Source of the DNA: Sporosarcina jeotgali
GTDB lineage: Bacteria; Bacillota; Bacilli; Bacillales_A; Planococcaceae
Length of the DNA: 64,000 nt
Direction: 5' to 3'
Assembly: GCF_033304595.1 (NCBI RefSeq)
Contig: NZ_CP116341.1
Location: forward strand, 167,001 to 231,000
Below the pieces are notes generated by a model. That model was not told the origin of the DNA. It saw only the letters and a program-made list of their open reading frames with translations, and ran no database searches. A program made the position numbers and the translations under genes. Below are positions 17,291-26,466 of this stretch, one piece after another; the stretch's first letter is position 1; each line of letters starts with the position of its first letter.

Positions 17291-17319
17291 TTGAAACCGC
17301 TTTCAATGATTGGTATAGT
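17291..17319 (+). promoter_or_regulatory. Promoter with overlapping CcpA cre box for the beta-oxidation operon
   Basis: -35 TTGAAA (17291-17296) and -10 TATAGT (17314-17319), spacer 17. The sequence tgaaaccgctttca (17292-17305) matches the cre consensus TGWAANCGNTNWCA at every defined position and sits on the -35. CcpA bound here would block transcription, so the operon should be repressed by preferred sugars. Confidence 0.85.
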
Positions 17320-17362
17320 TATTAGAAAACTAGGACTATTCTAATGTGAAGGAAGTGTCGTC

Positions 17363-18511
17363 ATGAGAGAGACTGTAATCGTTGCGGGCGTGCGGACGCC
17401 GGTAGGAAGAAGGAAGGGAAGCCTTGCCAGCACGCGTCCTGATGAACTTGCAGCGCTTGTATTGGATGAACTGATGGAACGCGCGGGAGTTGCGAAGGAA
17501 GAAACGAACGATGTCATCCTTGGGTGTGTCACACAGTCAGGTGAACAGGGTGGCAATATCGCTCGGACAGCTGCGCTAATCGGCGGATTTCCTGTGACGG
17601 TTCCAGGAGTGACGATTGATCGCCAATGCGGGTCAAGTCAACAAGCGGTTCACTTCGCTTCACAGGCGGTTGCAAGCGGAGATATGGACGTTGTCATTGC
17701 AGGCGGAGTTGAAAGCATGACCCGTGAGCCCATGTTCTCCAACATGCATGGTGCTAAACTGAGCGGGAAATTGACATCGCAGTATGAAATTATCAATCAA
17801 GGCTTATCCGCCGAACGAATCGCTTCGAAATGGAAGCTTTCGCGTGAAATCCTTGATCAGTTTGCGTATGACAGTCATCAGAAAGCGATGCAGGCGATTG
17901 ATGGGGGACGGTTTGATGAAGAAATTGTACCCGTTTCCGTAATGGACCAAGAAGGAAATACGAAATTGTTTTCTATAGATGAAGGGCCGCGACCAGAATC
18001 GACGCTGGATGCGCTGGCTGGATTAAAAACGGTATTCGATGAAACCGGAGTCATTACGGCAGGAAACGCGAGTCAAATGAGTGACGGAGCATCTGCGGTA
18101 TTGCTTATGAGCAAAGAGAAAGCGGATGCACTTGGTGTTAAGCCGCTAGCTAAGATTGTAGCGCGAACAGTAGTAGGCTCAGATCCGACACTGATGCTGA
18201 CAGGTCCGATTGAAGCGACCCATCAAGTATTGAAGAAAGCCGGGTTGACGATTAACGACATGGATCTCTATGAAGTGAATGAAGCGTTTGCACCTGTGCC
18301 GCTTGCATGGCTTGCTGAAACGGGAGCGGATCCTGAAAAGTTGAATGTGAATGGCGGTGCGATTGCCCTCGGTCATCCATTAGGTGCAACTGGGACCAAG
18401 TTGCTTGTATCACTCATGCACGAATTAAAACATTCTGGCGGACGCTACGGATTACTCGCAATTTGTGAAGGAATGGGCATGGCGAACGCGACAATTATTG
18501 AAATGATTTGA
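17363..18511 (+). CDS. Acetyl-CoA C-acyltransferase (thiolase)
   Basis: 382 residues, normal for thiolases. The nucleophilic Cys is in DRQCGSSQQAVHFA (about residue 92), the His in GGAIALGHPLGATG and the second Cys in CEGMGMAN. Context with an acyl-CoA dehydrogenase and a fatty acyl-CoA ligase points to the final, thiolytic step of beta-oxidation (FadA role) rather than acetoacetyl-CoA synthesis. It starts at ATG 17363 with gaagga upstream. First gene under the cre-controlled promoter. Confidence 0.92.
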   Translation: MRETVIVAGVRTPVGRRKGSLASTRPDELAALVLDELMERAGVAKEETNDVILGCVTQSGEQGGNIARTAALIGGFPVTVPGVTIDRQCGSSQQAVHFASQAVASGDMDVVIAGGVESMTREPMFSNMHGAKLSGKLTSQYEIINQGLSAERIASKWKLSREILDQFAYDSHQKAMQAIDGGRFDEEIVPVSVMDQEGNTKLFSIDEGPRPESTLDALAGLKTVFDETGVITAGNASQMSDGASAVLLMSKEKADALGVKPLAKIVARTVVGSDPTLMLTGPIEATHQVLKKAGLTINDMDLYEVNEAFAPVPLAWLAETGADPEKLNVNGGAIALGHPLGATGTKLLVSLMHELKHSGGRYGLLAICEGMGMANATIIEMI

Positions 18512-18534
18512 TCCCAACAAGGGAGGCGCACCGG

Positions 18535-19683
18535 ATGAAACGCTATCGTTTTGAAACAGATGAACATGTTTTATTCAGAAAAACACTTCGCAAGTTTTTA
18601 GAAAAGGAAGCTGTACCGCATTACGACGAATGGGAACAGCAGCGTCTTGTGCCGAAAGCGTTTTGGAGAAAGCTTGGCGGGATGGGTTTTCTTTGTCCCC
18701 AAGTTGACGAGCAATACGGTGGATTAGGACTGGATTTCAGCTACGGAGTCATTATTGGAGAGGAGATGGAACGGGTAGGTGCAGGTTTGACAGGAATTGG
18801 TTTGCATAATGACATCGTCGTTCCATATATTGAATCGTACGGTACAGACGAGCAGAAGGAGAGATATTTGCCCGGATGTTTAACATCGGAGTTCATTACT
18901 GGCGTAGCGATGACGGAACCGGGAACAGGATCTGATTTGGCGAATGTCCAGACAACTGCGCGTAAGGAAGGCGACTTCTACATTGTAAATGGTCAAAAGA
19001 CGTTCATTACAAATGGAGTCAACGGTAATCTGTTTTTGACTGTTGTTAAAACAGACGTTGAAGTTGAGCCGAGATATCGAGGAATCAGTTTGCTTTTGAT
19101 TGAAGAAGGGACAGAAGGTTTTACAAAAGGACGCAAGCTGGACAAAGTCGGGATGCATTCGCAAGATACAGGAGAGCTCTATTTTGAAGACTGTAAAGTG
19201 CCTGCTGCAAATCTGATCGGTGAGGAGAACAAAGGATTTCACTACTTAATGCAAAAGTTGCAGCAAGAACGTCTCATTGTCGCACTATCCGCACAAACAG
19301 CTTCAGAAGACATGTTAGAGATGACGCTTGCGTATGTGAAGGAACGGCAAGCGTTTGGCAAGCCAATTGGATCGTTTCAAAACACACAATTCAAGTTGGC
19401 GGAAGTCGCAACTAAAGTCGAACTTGGAAAGACCTTCTTGGAATCGTTAATCGAAGAGCATATGAGCGGTGCGGATGTCGTCACAAAAGTCTCGATGGCG
19501 AAGTACTGGATTACAGAAAGCGCGCGTGAAATTGCCACGGAATGCATGAAATTGTACGGCGGCTACGGATATATGGAAGAGTACAAAATTGCCAGGCGCT
19601 ATCGCGATATCCCTGTGACATCGATTTACGCCGGAACAAACGAAATCATGAAAGTGATCATCGCAAAAAATCTCGGACTTTAA
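18535..19683 (+). CDS. Acyl-CoA dehydrogenase
   Basis: 382 residues, FAD enzyme for the first oxidation step of acyl-CoA. N-terminal helical domain (FRKTLRKFLEKEAVPHYDEWE), middle beta domain with MTEPGTGSDLANVQTTA and GQKTFITNG, and C-terminal helical domain with YVKERQAFGKPIGSFQNTQFKLAE and the late RRYRDIPVTSIYAGTNEIMK. The catalytic Glu is probably that of the YAGTNE segment or close to it; I cannot distinguish the subclass. The ATG at 18535 follows gggagg; an upstream in-frame ATG overlaps the thiolase stop and lacks an RBS. Confidence 0.92.
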   Translation: MKRYRFETDEHVLFRKTLRKFLEKEAVPHYDEWEQQRLVPKAFWRKLGGMGFLCPQVDEQYGGLGLDFSYGVIIGEEMERVGAGLTGIGLHNDIVVPYIESYGTDEQKERYLPGCLTSEFITGVAMTEPGTGSDLANVQTTARKEGDFYIVNGQKTFITNGVNGNLFLTVVKTDVEVEPRYRGISLLLIEEGTEGFTKGRKLDKVGMHSQDTGELYFEDCKVPAANLIGEENKGFHYLMQKLQQERLIVALSAQTASEDMLEMTLAYVKERQAFGKPIGSFQNTQFKLAEVATKVELGKTFLESLIEEHMSGADVVTKVSMAKYWITESAREIATECMKLYGGYGYMEEYKIARRYRDIPVTSIYAGTNEIMKVIIAKNLGL

Positions 19684-19738
19684 TTTATAGGTATGACAGA
19701 CGCATGACCAATTTAAAGGACAAAGGGAGATGGCCATT

Positions 19739-21352
19739 ATGATGCAAACACCACTCAATTTAACGTCGTTCATCCGCCGTGCTGAACAGTTTTTTCCGGA
19801 GAAGCTCATCATTTCACGGACTGCAGCGGATACGATTCACCGCATTCCATATCGCGAGTTTGCAAAACGGACGCGGAAGCTTGCGGATGCGCTGACGAAA
19901 TTAGGAATGCAGCATGGCACAAAAGTGGCGTCGTTTGGCTGGAATCATCATCGACATTTGGAAGCCTATTTCGGCGTGCCTTGTACAGGCGCGATTTTGC
20001 ATATGGTCAATATTCGTTTGTCACCTGAACATATTGCGTATGTGATTAACCATGCGGAAGACGAAATTCTCTTAGTGGATGACAATTTGTTCCCTCATCT
20101 TGAGAAGTTGGCACCGCTTTTGAAGACGGTGAAACACTATATTATTATGGGCGACAGTAAAGAGATCCCGGAAACGGGCTTGCCAAATGTCCATGCATAC
20201 GAAGCTCTTCTCGACGATGCTTCCGACACGTTCGAATTCCCTGAGGATTTGGATGAAAACACGCCCGCCGGCATGTGCTATACGTCTGCAACTACAGGGA
20301 ATCCGAAAGGCGTTGTCTATACGCACCGTGGAATTGTACTTCACAGTTATGCACTTGGGCTGGCAGATGCAATGGGATTGAATGAGCGGGATGTCATTAT
20401 GCCAGTCGTGCCAATGTTCCACGTAAATGCATGGGGACTGCCATTTGCGGCAGTGTTCTTCGGTTCGACACAAGTGCTTCCGGGACCAGGGATTATTCCG
20501 GATCTCTTACTTGATTTGATCGAACAAGAGAACGTGACGCTGACGGCAGGGGTGCCGACAATTTGGCTGGCAGTTTTGAAAGCGCAAGACACGAAACCGC
20601 GTGATTTGTCTTCGCTGCGTGCGATTGTCTGCGGCGGATCGGCTTCACCTAAGGGATTGATTCGAGCGTTTGAAGAACGCTATCAAGTTCCATTCATTAT
20701 TGGATATGGCATGACGGAAACGTCGCCACTCGTCAGTCTGTCGGTGTTGACGTCTGGGATGGATGACGTCACGATGGATGAAAAAATCGACATCCGGGCG
20801 CTGCAGGGTCTTGTGATGCCGGGATTAGATGTAAAGATTGTCAATGAAAACGGTGAAGTGCCATGGGATGGCAAAACGATGGGAGAGCTTGCGGTTCGCG
20901 GGCCTTGGATTGCGGATGAATACTATAAAGATGAACGGACGTCTGAAGCGTTCCGGGACGGCTGGCTGTATACTGGTGATATTGCAGTCATGACAGAGTT
21001 CGGCTACTTGAAGCTGACGGATCGGACGAAGGATCTGATCAAAAGCGGCGGCGAGTGGATTTCATCCGTAGACTTGGAGAATGCGCTCATGTCGCACGAT
21101 GCTGTGTTTGAAGCAGCAGTAATCGCGGTTCCTCATGAGAAGTGGCAAGAGCGTCCGCTGGGCTGTGTCGTATTGGCAGATGGGCAGGAAGCGAATGAGG
21201 CAATGAAGGCCGAACTTCTTGAGTACATGGAAGGGCAATTTGCGAAATGGTGGGTTCCGGACGATATTATCTTTATGGAAGAGATTCCGAAAACCTCCGT
21301 GGGCAAGTTCTTAAAAGCGGAGTTGCGCAAACAATTGATTGAATCGAAGTAA
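19739..21352 (+). CDS. Fatty-acyl-CoA ligase (AMP-binding, FadD-like)
   Basis: ANL-superfamily adenylating enzyme of about 537 residues that activates fatty acids to acyl-CoA. P-loop-like motif YTSATTGNPKGVVYTHRG, then GYGMTETSPLV, the YTGDIAV aspartate and the C-terminal hinge DRTKDLIKSGGEWISS, with the catalytic Lys in PKTSVGKFLKAELR. The gggaga RBS fits the tandem ATG at 19739/19742 better than the ATG at 19730 that touches it. It completes the substrate-activation step of the operon. Confidence 0.9.
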   Translation: MMQTPLNLTSFIRRAEQFFPEKLIISRTAADTIHRIPYREFAKRTRKLADALTKLGMQHGTKVASFGWNHHRHLEAYFGVPCTGAILHMVNIRLSPEHIAYVINHAEDEILLVDDNLFPHLEKLAPLLKTVKHYIIMGDSKEIPETGLPNVHAYEALLDDASDTFEFPEDLDENTPAGMCYTSATTGNPKGVVYTHRGIVLHSYALGLADAMGLNERDVIMPVVPMFHVNAWGLPFAAVFFGSTQVLPGPGIIPDLLLDLIEQENVTLTAGVPTIWLAVLKAQDTKPRDLSSLRAIVCGGSASPKGLIRAFEERYQVPFIIGYGMTETSPLVSLSVLTSGMDDVTMDEKIDIRALQGLVMPGLDVKIVNENGEVPWDGKTMGELAVRGPWIADEYYKDERTSEAFRDGWLYTGDIAVMTEFGYLKLTDRTKDLIKSGGEWISSVDLENALMSHDAVFEAAVIAVPHEKWQERPLGCVVLADGQEANEAMKAELLEYMEGQFAKWWVPDDIIFMEEIPKTSVGKFLKAELRKQLIESK

Positions 21353-21367
21353 GTATGATAAATGAAG

Positions 21368-21398
21368 CCCGTCTGGCGGTGAGTGCTGGACGGGTTTT
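21368..21398 (+). terminator. Terminator of the beta-oxidation operon
   Basis: cccgtc (21368-21373) pairs with gacggg (21389-21394), followed by TTTT. It precedes the repeat array in the 560-base gap before dedA. Confidence 0.65.
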
Positions 21399-21520
21399 GC
21401 TATGCGGAAGTCATAGAATGGAAGCTTGTTTCGTAAACTAGTAGAGGTTAGACGAAACTTGCGGCGAGGGATGTCGTCTTTATGACGTGTTGGGTGGAAA
21501 ATACATGATTCTATTCGGGA

Positions 21521-21860
21521 GTTATGATCAGAATTGGAGAGTTATGAGCGGGACGCGAGGGTTATGATCAGAATTGGAGAGTTATGAGCGGAACACGAGG
21601 GTTATGATCAGAATTGGGGATTTATGAGCGGGACTCGTGGTTTATGAGCAGAAATGGAGATTTATGAGCGGAACGCATGGGTTATGATCAGAATTGGGGA
21701 TTTATGAGCGGAACTCGAGGGTTATGATCAGAATTGGAGAGTTATGAGCGGAACGCGAGGGTTATGATCAGAATTGGGGATTTATGAGCGGGACGCGAGG
21801 GTTATGATCAGAATTGGAGAGTTATGAGCGGAAAACCAAGTTTATGATCAACCCCCATGT
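21521..21860 (+). repeat. 20-bp-period intergenic array 1 (17 half-units)
   Basis: Seventeen consecutive 20-base half-units alternate between a gttatgatca-type and a tttatgagcg-type sequence, so the full unit is 40 bases. The linkers are semi-conserved (gaattggRga; ggaacgcgagg). Twenty is not a multiple of three, so no frame is kept and the array is not coding. Stretches 21399-21520 and 21861-21912 hold nothing I recognise. The same family occurs at 26467, 59669 and 63560. Confidence 0.97.
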
Positions 21861-21912
21861 TTGATGAGCATTTATTTAATTTATCAGCAAAACTTGTGAC
21901 GGGAGGGCGTGG

Positions 21913-22524
21913 ATGGACGGATGGATCATGGAGTTGTTGGCGGAATATGGTTATTATGGCGTGCTTGCACTTATTTTAGTGGAAAATCTTTTTCCGCCGA
22001 TTCCGTCTGAACTGATTTTGACGTTCAGTGGATTTTTAGTGGCATCCCACGGTTTATCTATGGGATGGATGATTGCAGCGGCGACAACTGGATCGGTCAT
22101 AGGGGCCATGTTTCTGTACGGCATCGGCATGTTTCTCGATGTTCCCCGGCTGGAGCGGCTTACCGTTCGCTATGGACGCTGGTTTAGGCTGAAGCCAAAG
22201 GATATTCATCGTGCGGATGCGTGGTTTGACAAGTATGGACCATGGACAGTGCTCGTGTGCCGGGTAATCCCGCTTGTCCGAAGTTTAATTTCCATACCAG
22301 CAGGAATGTCTGGAATGAACTTTCCGCTTTTCGTTCTATTAACTGCTCTGGGAAGTTTGGTTTGGAACAGTGTCCTTATATTTACGGGTGTAAAACTGGG
22401 GGCGCACTTTGAATCGGTCCTCCGATATATGGACATCTATTCAAACGTTGTGTATATTTTAATAGGAATTGGCGGAGTGATTATATGCAGTCGGTATATC
22501 ACTTTTCGCAGAAAGCGGGTATAA
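21913..22524 (+). CDS. DedA-family membrane protein, possible undecaprenyl-phosphate translocase (UptA-like)
   Basis: 203 residues with the DedA/SNARE-associated fold: ENLFPPIPSELILTFSGFLV near the N-terminus and the re-entrant Arg motif CRVIPLVRSLISIPAGMSGM in the middle. DedA proteins of the UptA group carry undecaprenyl phosphate back across the membrane. This gene ends 6 bases before uppP, which makes the same lipid, so a C55-P recycling role is a strong inference. gggaggg lies 5 bases before the ATG. Confidence 0.85.
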   Translation: MDGWIMELLAEYGYYGVLALILVENLFPPIPSELILTFSGFLVASHGLSMGWMIAAATTGSVIGAMFLYGIGMFLDVPRLERLTVRYGRWFRLKPKDIHRADAWFDKYGPWTVLVCRVIPLVRSLISIPAGMSGMNFPLFVLLTALGSLVWNSVLIFTGVKLGAHFESVLRYMDIYSNVVYILIGIGGVIICSRYITFRRKRV

Positions 22525-22530
22525 CAATCT

Positions 22531-23358
22531 ATGGATTTATTTGAATTTCTAAAAGCGCTTATATTGGGTTTTGTTGAAGGAATGACAGAGTTTGCGCCTG
22601 TTTCGTCAACAGGACATTTAATTATCGTCGATGACATGTGGTTGAAAAGTGAAGAGTTTCTTGGGAAATATCCTTCCATTACATTCAAAATTGTCATCCA
22701 GCTTGGTTCGATACTTGCAGTGGTGGTCGTGTTCTGGAAGCGGCTATTCAGTTTAGTTGGCCTTTATAAAGTAGAAGGTCAAAAGGCGAGTCAAAGTTTC
22801 AACTTGCTTCACGTAATCGTAGGGATGCTGCCTGCAGTTATCCTCGGATTTGCTTTGAAAGATTTGATCGATGACTATTTGTTCGGTGTTGAAACGGTCA
22901 TCGTTGCGCTTGTCGCAGGTGCAATTCTTATGATCGCAGCCGATCGTTTTGGACCGAAGACTCCGCGCGTCACGACTCTTGACCAAATTACATACCGTCA
23001 AGCATTCACCGTAGGTCTCGTTCAGTGTCTGTCGCTGTGGCCAGGATTTTCACGTTCGGGTGCCACTATTTCAGGCGGTGTATTGTTTGGAATGAACCAC
23101 AGAACCGCAGCGGACTTCACGTTCATCATGGCAGTTCCAATCATGATGGGTGCCAGTCTTGTCTCCGTATTGAAAAACTGGGAGTATCTATCGATGGATC
23201 ATATTTCGTTCTATATCGTAGGATTCCTCAGCGCATTTGTGTTTTCATTGCTGTCAATTCGATTCTTCTTAAAACTGATCTCAAAGGTCAAACTCGTGCC
23301 ATTCGCAATTTATCGTATTGTATTAGCGGTTATTTTAGCGATTATCGTATTCATGTAA
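22531..23358 (+). CDS. uppP: Undecaprenyl-diphosphatase UppP (BacA)
   Basis: 275 residues, multi-spanning membrane enzyme that dephosphorylates undecaprenyl pyrophosphate to renew the carrier lipid for peptidoglycan and polysaccharide export; extra copies give bacitracin resistance. Signature segments present are GFVEGMTEFAPVSSTGHL near the N-terminus and WPGFSRSGATISGG in the second half. Usual length. It shares a transcript with the DedA gene and ends at a strong terminator. Confidence 0.95.
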   Translation: MDLFEFLKALILGFVEGMTEFAPVSSTGHLIIVDDMWLKSEEFLGKYPSITFKIVIQLGSILAVVVVFWKRLFSLVGLYKVEGQKASQSFNLLHVIVGMLPAVILGFALKDLIDDYLFGVETVIVALVAGAILMIAADRFGPKTPRVTTLDQITYRQAFTVGLVQCLSLWPGFSRSGATISGGVLFGMNHRTAADFTFIMAVPIMMGASLVSVLKNWEYLSMDHISFYIVGFLSAFVFSLLSIRFFLKLISKVKLVPFAIYRIVLAVILAIIVFM

Positions 23359-23395
23359 GAAGCATTCCCGCTCATGAGGCGGGGTGCTTCTTTTT
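23359..23395 (+). terminator. Terminator after uppP
   Basis: gaagca-cccgc type arms (23359-23371 and 23378-23390) pair around a 6-base loop and are followed by TTTTT. Confidence 0.85.
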
Positions 23396-23531
23396 GGGTT
23401 CTTGCATTTAATTTCTCCTGCCAGCTGGAAAACTGATAGAATTAAAGAAAACTTTCGTGTAGGGGCATTTCACTTCTGGAACCGGCCTCTATTCAGTCTG
23501 ACGACTAAGCGATGGAAAAGGTGAACTGACA

Positions 23532-24236
23532 ATGGCTGATAAACTGCTAATTATAGAAGATGAAGAAAGTATTGCTCGGGTTTTGCAATTGGAACTTGAG
23601 TTTGAAGGATATGAAGTGTCGACGTGCCATACAGGTACCGATGGCCTCATCATGTATCGTGAACAAGAGTGGGATCTCGTGCTGCTCGATCTTATGTTAC
23701 CGGGTCTGAATGGTCTGGATGTATTGAGACGCATTCGGGCGGATGAAACAATGACCCCCGTTATTTTGCTGACAGCGAAAAATGATATGGAAGACAAAGT
23801 GACAGGGCTCGATTTAGGTGCCAACGACTACGTGACAAAGCCTTTTGAAATCGAAGAACTGCTGGCGCGAATCCGTGCGGCTCTTCGGTTTTCATCCAAA
23901 GGGACACAAGAAGAAGCGGACGTTCACTTGCATGTGTTTAACGGAATTTCAATTCATGATCAGACGCGGGAAGTTCGCTGTAGCGGGGAATTAGTTGATC
24001 TGACTCCGCGAGAGTATGACTTATTATTCCATTTACTGAAGCACCCGAACCAAGTGTTGACAAGAGAGCAGTTACTTGATGCTGTTTGGGGATTCGATTA
24101 TTACGGCGATACGAATGTAGTCGATGTGTATATCAGATACGTTAGAAAGAAAATTGATCCGGAATGCGGCCCTTCGTTCATTCAGACGGTTCGAGGGGTA
24201 GGGTATGCATTAAAGGATACTCGTCATGAAGCTTAA
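23532..24236 (+). CDS. OmpR/PhoB-family response regulator
   Basis: 234 residues. Receiver domain with DEE acidic pair (LLIIEDEES), phospho-acceptor Asp in LVLLDLMLPG and Lys in VTKPFEIEEL, then a winged-helix DNA-binding domain (LTPREYDLLFHLLKHPNQVLTREQLLDAVWGFDYYGDTNVVDVYIRYVRKKI). Resembles the ArlR/YkoG group. It overlaps the kinase gene by 11 bases. RBS aaaggtg upstream. The stimulus is unknown. Confidence 0.92.
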   Translation: MADKLLIIEDEESIARVLQLELEFEGYEVSTCHTGTDGLIMYREQEWDLVLLDLMLPGLNGLDVLRRIRADETMTPVILLTAKNDMEDKVTGLDLGANDYVTKPFEIEELLARIRAALRFSSKGTQEEADVHLHVFNGISIHDQTREVRCSGELVDLTPREYDLLFHLLKHPNQVLTREQLLDAVWGFDYYGDTNVVDVYIRYVRKKIDPECGPSFIQTVRGVGYALKDTRHEA

Positions 24237-25581
24237 AAATAAAATCCATTCCCTTTCCACTTTGATGATGCTGATTTTGCTCATATTAAGCAATTTAGGG
24301 ATTTACTTCACGTTTGACCGAACGCAGCACAAAACAGAGTACAGTCAGTTGCTCGGGAGCGCGAAAGAGTTAACGGTTGCGCTGAGTAAAATGACGGACG
24401 AAGAGGAAGCAGAGATTATTTTACGTGCGTACGTGCCGCCGAACGGAGCCCTTCGAGTAGTAGGGGAGGATGGAAAAGATGTCCTGACTGTTCAATCCAT
24501 GGAAGGATTGGACCAGAAGTTCCCGACTCCGAAAAGAGATGAGGACTATACGCTGGTACCGTACGATGGCTTTGAAGCACTTTCAATTGTGATTCCAACA
24601 ATTTGGCCGACTGGGGAAGTAGTCCAGCTGGAAGTGACCCAAGTATTGACAGATTTGAAAGCGAACTTGCGACTGCTGAAAGTCGTAATGGTCGGCATAA
24701 CGCTGTTTGCGATGATCCCGATTATCATCTCGAGTATTACGCTGGGACGCATTGTGACGCAGCCTATTGAGAAACTGATCCAAGCGATGACGGATAGTCG
24801 CCGATCAGGTACGTTCCAGCAAATTGCGGTACCGGAACAAGGAAAAGATGAACTGGCACAAATGGGGCAGACGTTCAACGAATTGATGATTCAGTTGGAG
24901 CAGAACTATCGGAAACAGGAAAAGTTTGTGTCGGATGCATCCCACGAACTAAAAACCCCGCTTACAGTCATAGACAGTTATGCGAGACTGCTTGAACGGC
25001 GGGGAATGGACAAGCCGGAACTTACGGAAGAAGCACTGACTGCCATTCGCGGTGAAACGAAACGTATGAAGGAAATGATTGAGCAAATGCTGGATCTTGC
25101 CCGAAATAACGAACCTGCTTCCTACGTATTTGAAGAGACAGATGTGCGTGTCCTGATCGATGATGCGGCGCGAATGATTACGAGTGCATATGGAAGGGCG
25201 GTTCACATCAAGGGACCCGTTCAGCTGGCGCTATCAACAGATGGGACCCATTTAAAGCAGCTGCTGATTATCTTGCTCGATAACGCACGTAAATACAGTG
25301 AACGTGAAATCGATGTTGAGATGGAAGAGCGTAAGGAATACGTACGCATTTGTATTCGGGATTATGGAAAAGGAATCCCTGCAAAAGATATTCCGTTTTT
25401 ATTTGACCGGTTTTATCGGGTGGATGAAGATCGCAGCCGTAAAACAGGCGGCACAGGGCTAGGACTGGCCATTGCAAATGAAATCGCGATTGGGTTAGGA
25501 ACGAAACTTGAAATTGAGAGTGAAGAAGGCAAGGGAACGGCAGTAACAATTTGGTTAATAAAAGCGGAGGGCTCTCAGTAA
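24226..25581 (+). CDS. Sensor histidine kinase (ArlS/YkoH-like)
   Basis: 451 residues. Membrane helices near residues 10-28 and 148-172 enclose an extracellular sensor of about 120 residues. HAMP follows (GRIVTQPIEKLIQAM), then HisKA with the His in SDASHELKTPLTVIDSY, and HATPase with LLDNARKYSE, IRDYGKGIP, FDRFYRVDEDRSRKTGG and GLGLAIANEI. Partner of the preceding regulator. The PepSY-protein gene downstream suggests a cell-envelope or extracytoplasmic input. Confidence 0.92.
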   Translation: MKLKNKIHSLSTLMMLILLILSNLGIYFTFDRTQHKTEYSQLLGSAKELTVALSKMTDEEEAEIILRAYVPPNGALRVVGEDGKDVLTVQSMEGLDQKFPTPKRDEDYTLVPYDGFEALSIVIPTIWPTGEVVQLEVTQVLTDLKANLRLLKVVMVGITLFAMIPIIISSITLGRIVTQPIEKLIQAMTDSRRSGTFQQIAVPEQGKDELAQMGQTFNELMIQLEQNYRKQEKFVSDASHELKTPLTVIDSYARLLERRGMDKPELTEEALTAIRGETKRMKEMIEQMLDLARNNEPASYVFEETDVRVLIDDAARMITSAYGRAVHIKGPVQLALSTDGTHLKQLLIILLDNARKYSEREIDVEMEERKEYVRICIRDYGKGIPAKDIPFLFDRFYRVDEDRSRKTGGTGLGLAIANEIAIGLGTKLEIESEEGKGTAVTIWLIKAEGSQ

Positions 25582-25624
25582 ATTTTAATGTCTGTCTGGT
25601 ACTCTAAAGGAGAGGTGAGTCGAT

Positions 25625-26404
25625 ATGAAAAAGAGCAAAAAGTTCTTGCTGCCATTCAGTCTCGTGCTGCTCCTAGTCATTGCAGGTATGTTTTATATGA
25701 AGAGTATCGTGTCTCATGCAGATACGATTCCGTCTGATTCGATTAAGAGTCAACTGGAAACAATGTACAATGGAAAAGTAAGCGATTTGTTATTGAACGA
25801 TGATATATATGGAGCGACACTTACGCGAGCAGGATCCGTCTATTCGGTTCGGGTAGATGGAGAAACAGGGAAAGTAATCTCAATGATTTTGAAGGAGCCT
25901 TCGAAAGAATTAGTTTCAAAGCAAAAGGAAGATGCTGAAAAAGCAGATAAGAATAAGGACGAGCCATCGGTTGGAAAAACGGAAGAAGTGCCCGCGCAGC
26001 CAGTGCCAGAAGAGCCGAAACCACAGCCAGAGGCTCCGAAACCAGCACCGGCCCAGCCAAAACCGCAGCCAAAGCCAGCACCAAAACCGGCTCCTAAGTC
26101 ACAGCAACAAGAACAGCAAAAGAATCATCAGCAAAATCAGTACAATAATCACAACCATCAAAATAACCGGCATGAAAATAAGCCGGCCCAGCAAAATACG
26201 GTGATCATCAGTAAACAACAAGCCATTAAAATTGCGTTGGCGCAATTGAATGGTGAAGTTGATGACGTGGACTTTGTCCAAACGTCAGAAGGCGGTTATT
26301 ATCTCATCGAAATTGAAATTGATGTAGAGGATGGGCCTGATGAAGCAACCTATCAAATTCATGCGATTTCTGGAAAAATCATGTCCGTCACGCGGGATGA
26401 TTAA
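25625..26404 (+). CDS. Membrane-anchored protein with two PepSY-type domains
   Basis: 259 residues. Signal-anchor helix (about residues 8-28). First PepSY-like domain at about 35-95 (SIKSQLETMYNGKVSDLLL, YSVRVDGETGKVISM). A long low-complexity linker at about 100-195 is rich in Pro, Lys and Glu, then Gln, Asn and His. The second PepSY domain is at about 195-259 (ISKQQAIKIALAQLNGEVDDVDFV, YQIHAISGKIMSV). PepSY proteins often inhibit proteases or modulate adjacent sensor kinases. The gene lies 43 bases after the kinase gene with its own RBS (gagaggtga). Confidence 0.8.
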   Translation: MKKSKKFLLPFSLVLLLVIAGMFYMKSIVSHADTIPSDSIKSQLETMYNGKVSDLLLNDDIYGATLTRAGSVYSVRVDGETGKVISMILKEPSKELVSKQKEDAEKADKNKDEPSVGKTEEVPAQPVPEEPKPQPEAPKPAPAQPKPQPKPAPKPAPKSQQQEQQKNHQQNQYNNHNHQNNRHENKPAQQNTVIISKQQAIKIALAQLNGEVDDVDFVQTSEGGYYLIEIEIDVEDGPDEATYQIHAISGKIMSVTRDD

Positions 26405-26429
26405 TAAAGATGTAGAGAATGAAAATCTG

Positions 26430-26458
26430 CCAATCAGCTAGCGCTGGTTGGTTTTTTT
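26430..26458 (+). terminator. Terminator after the PepSY gene
   Basis: ccaatcagc pairs with gctggttgg (one G-U) over a tetraloop, followed by a run of seven T. Confidence 0.88.
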
Positions 26459-26466
26459 GTTAGGAT

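Noticed and set aside
21521..21860. CRISPR-like or leader-repeat array
   Set aside because: The conserved cores are only about 8-10 bases and the 20-base half-units leave no room for spacers; no cas genes.
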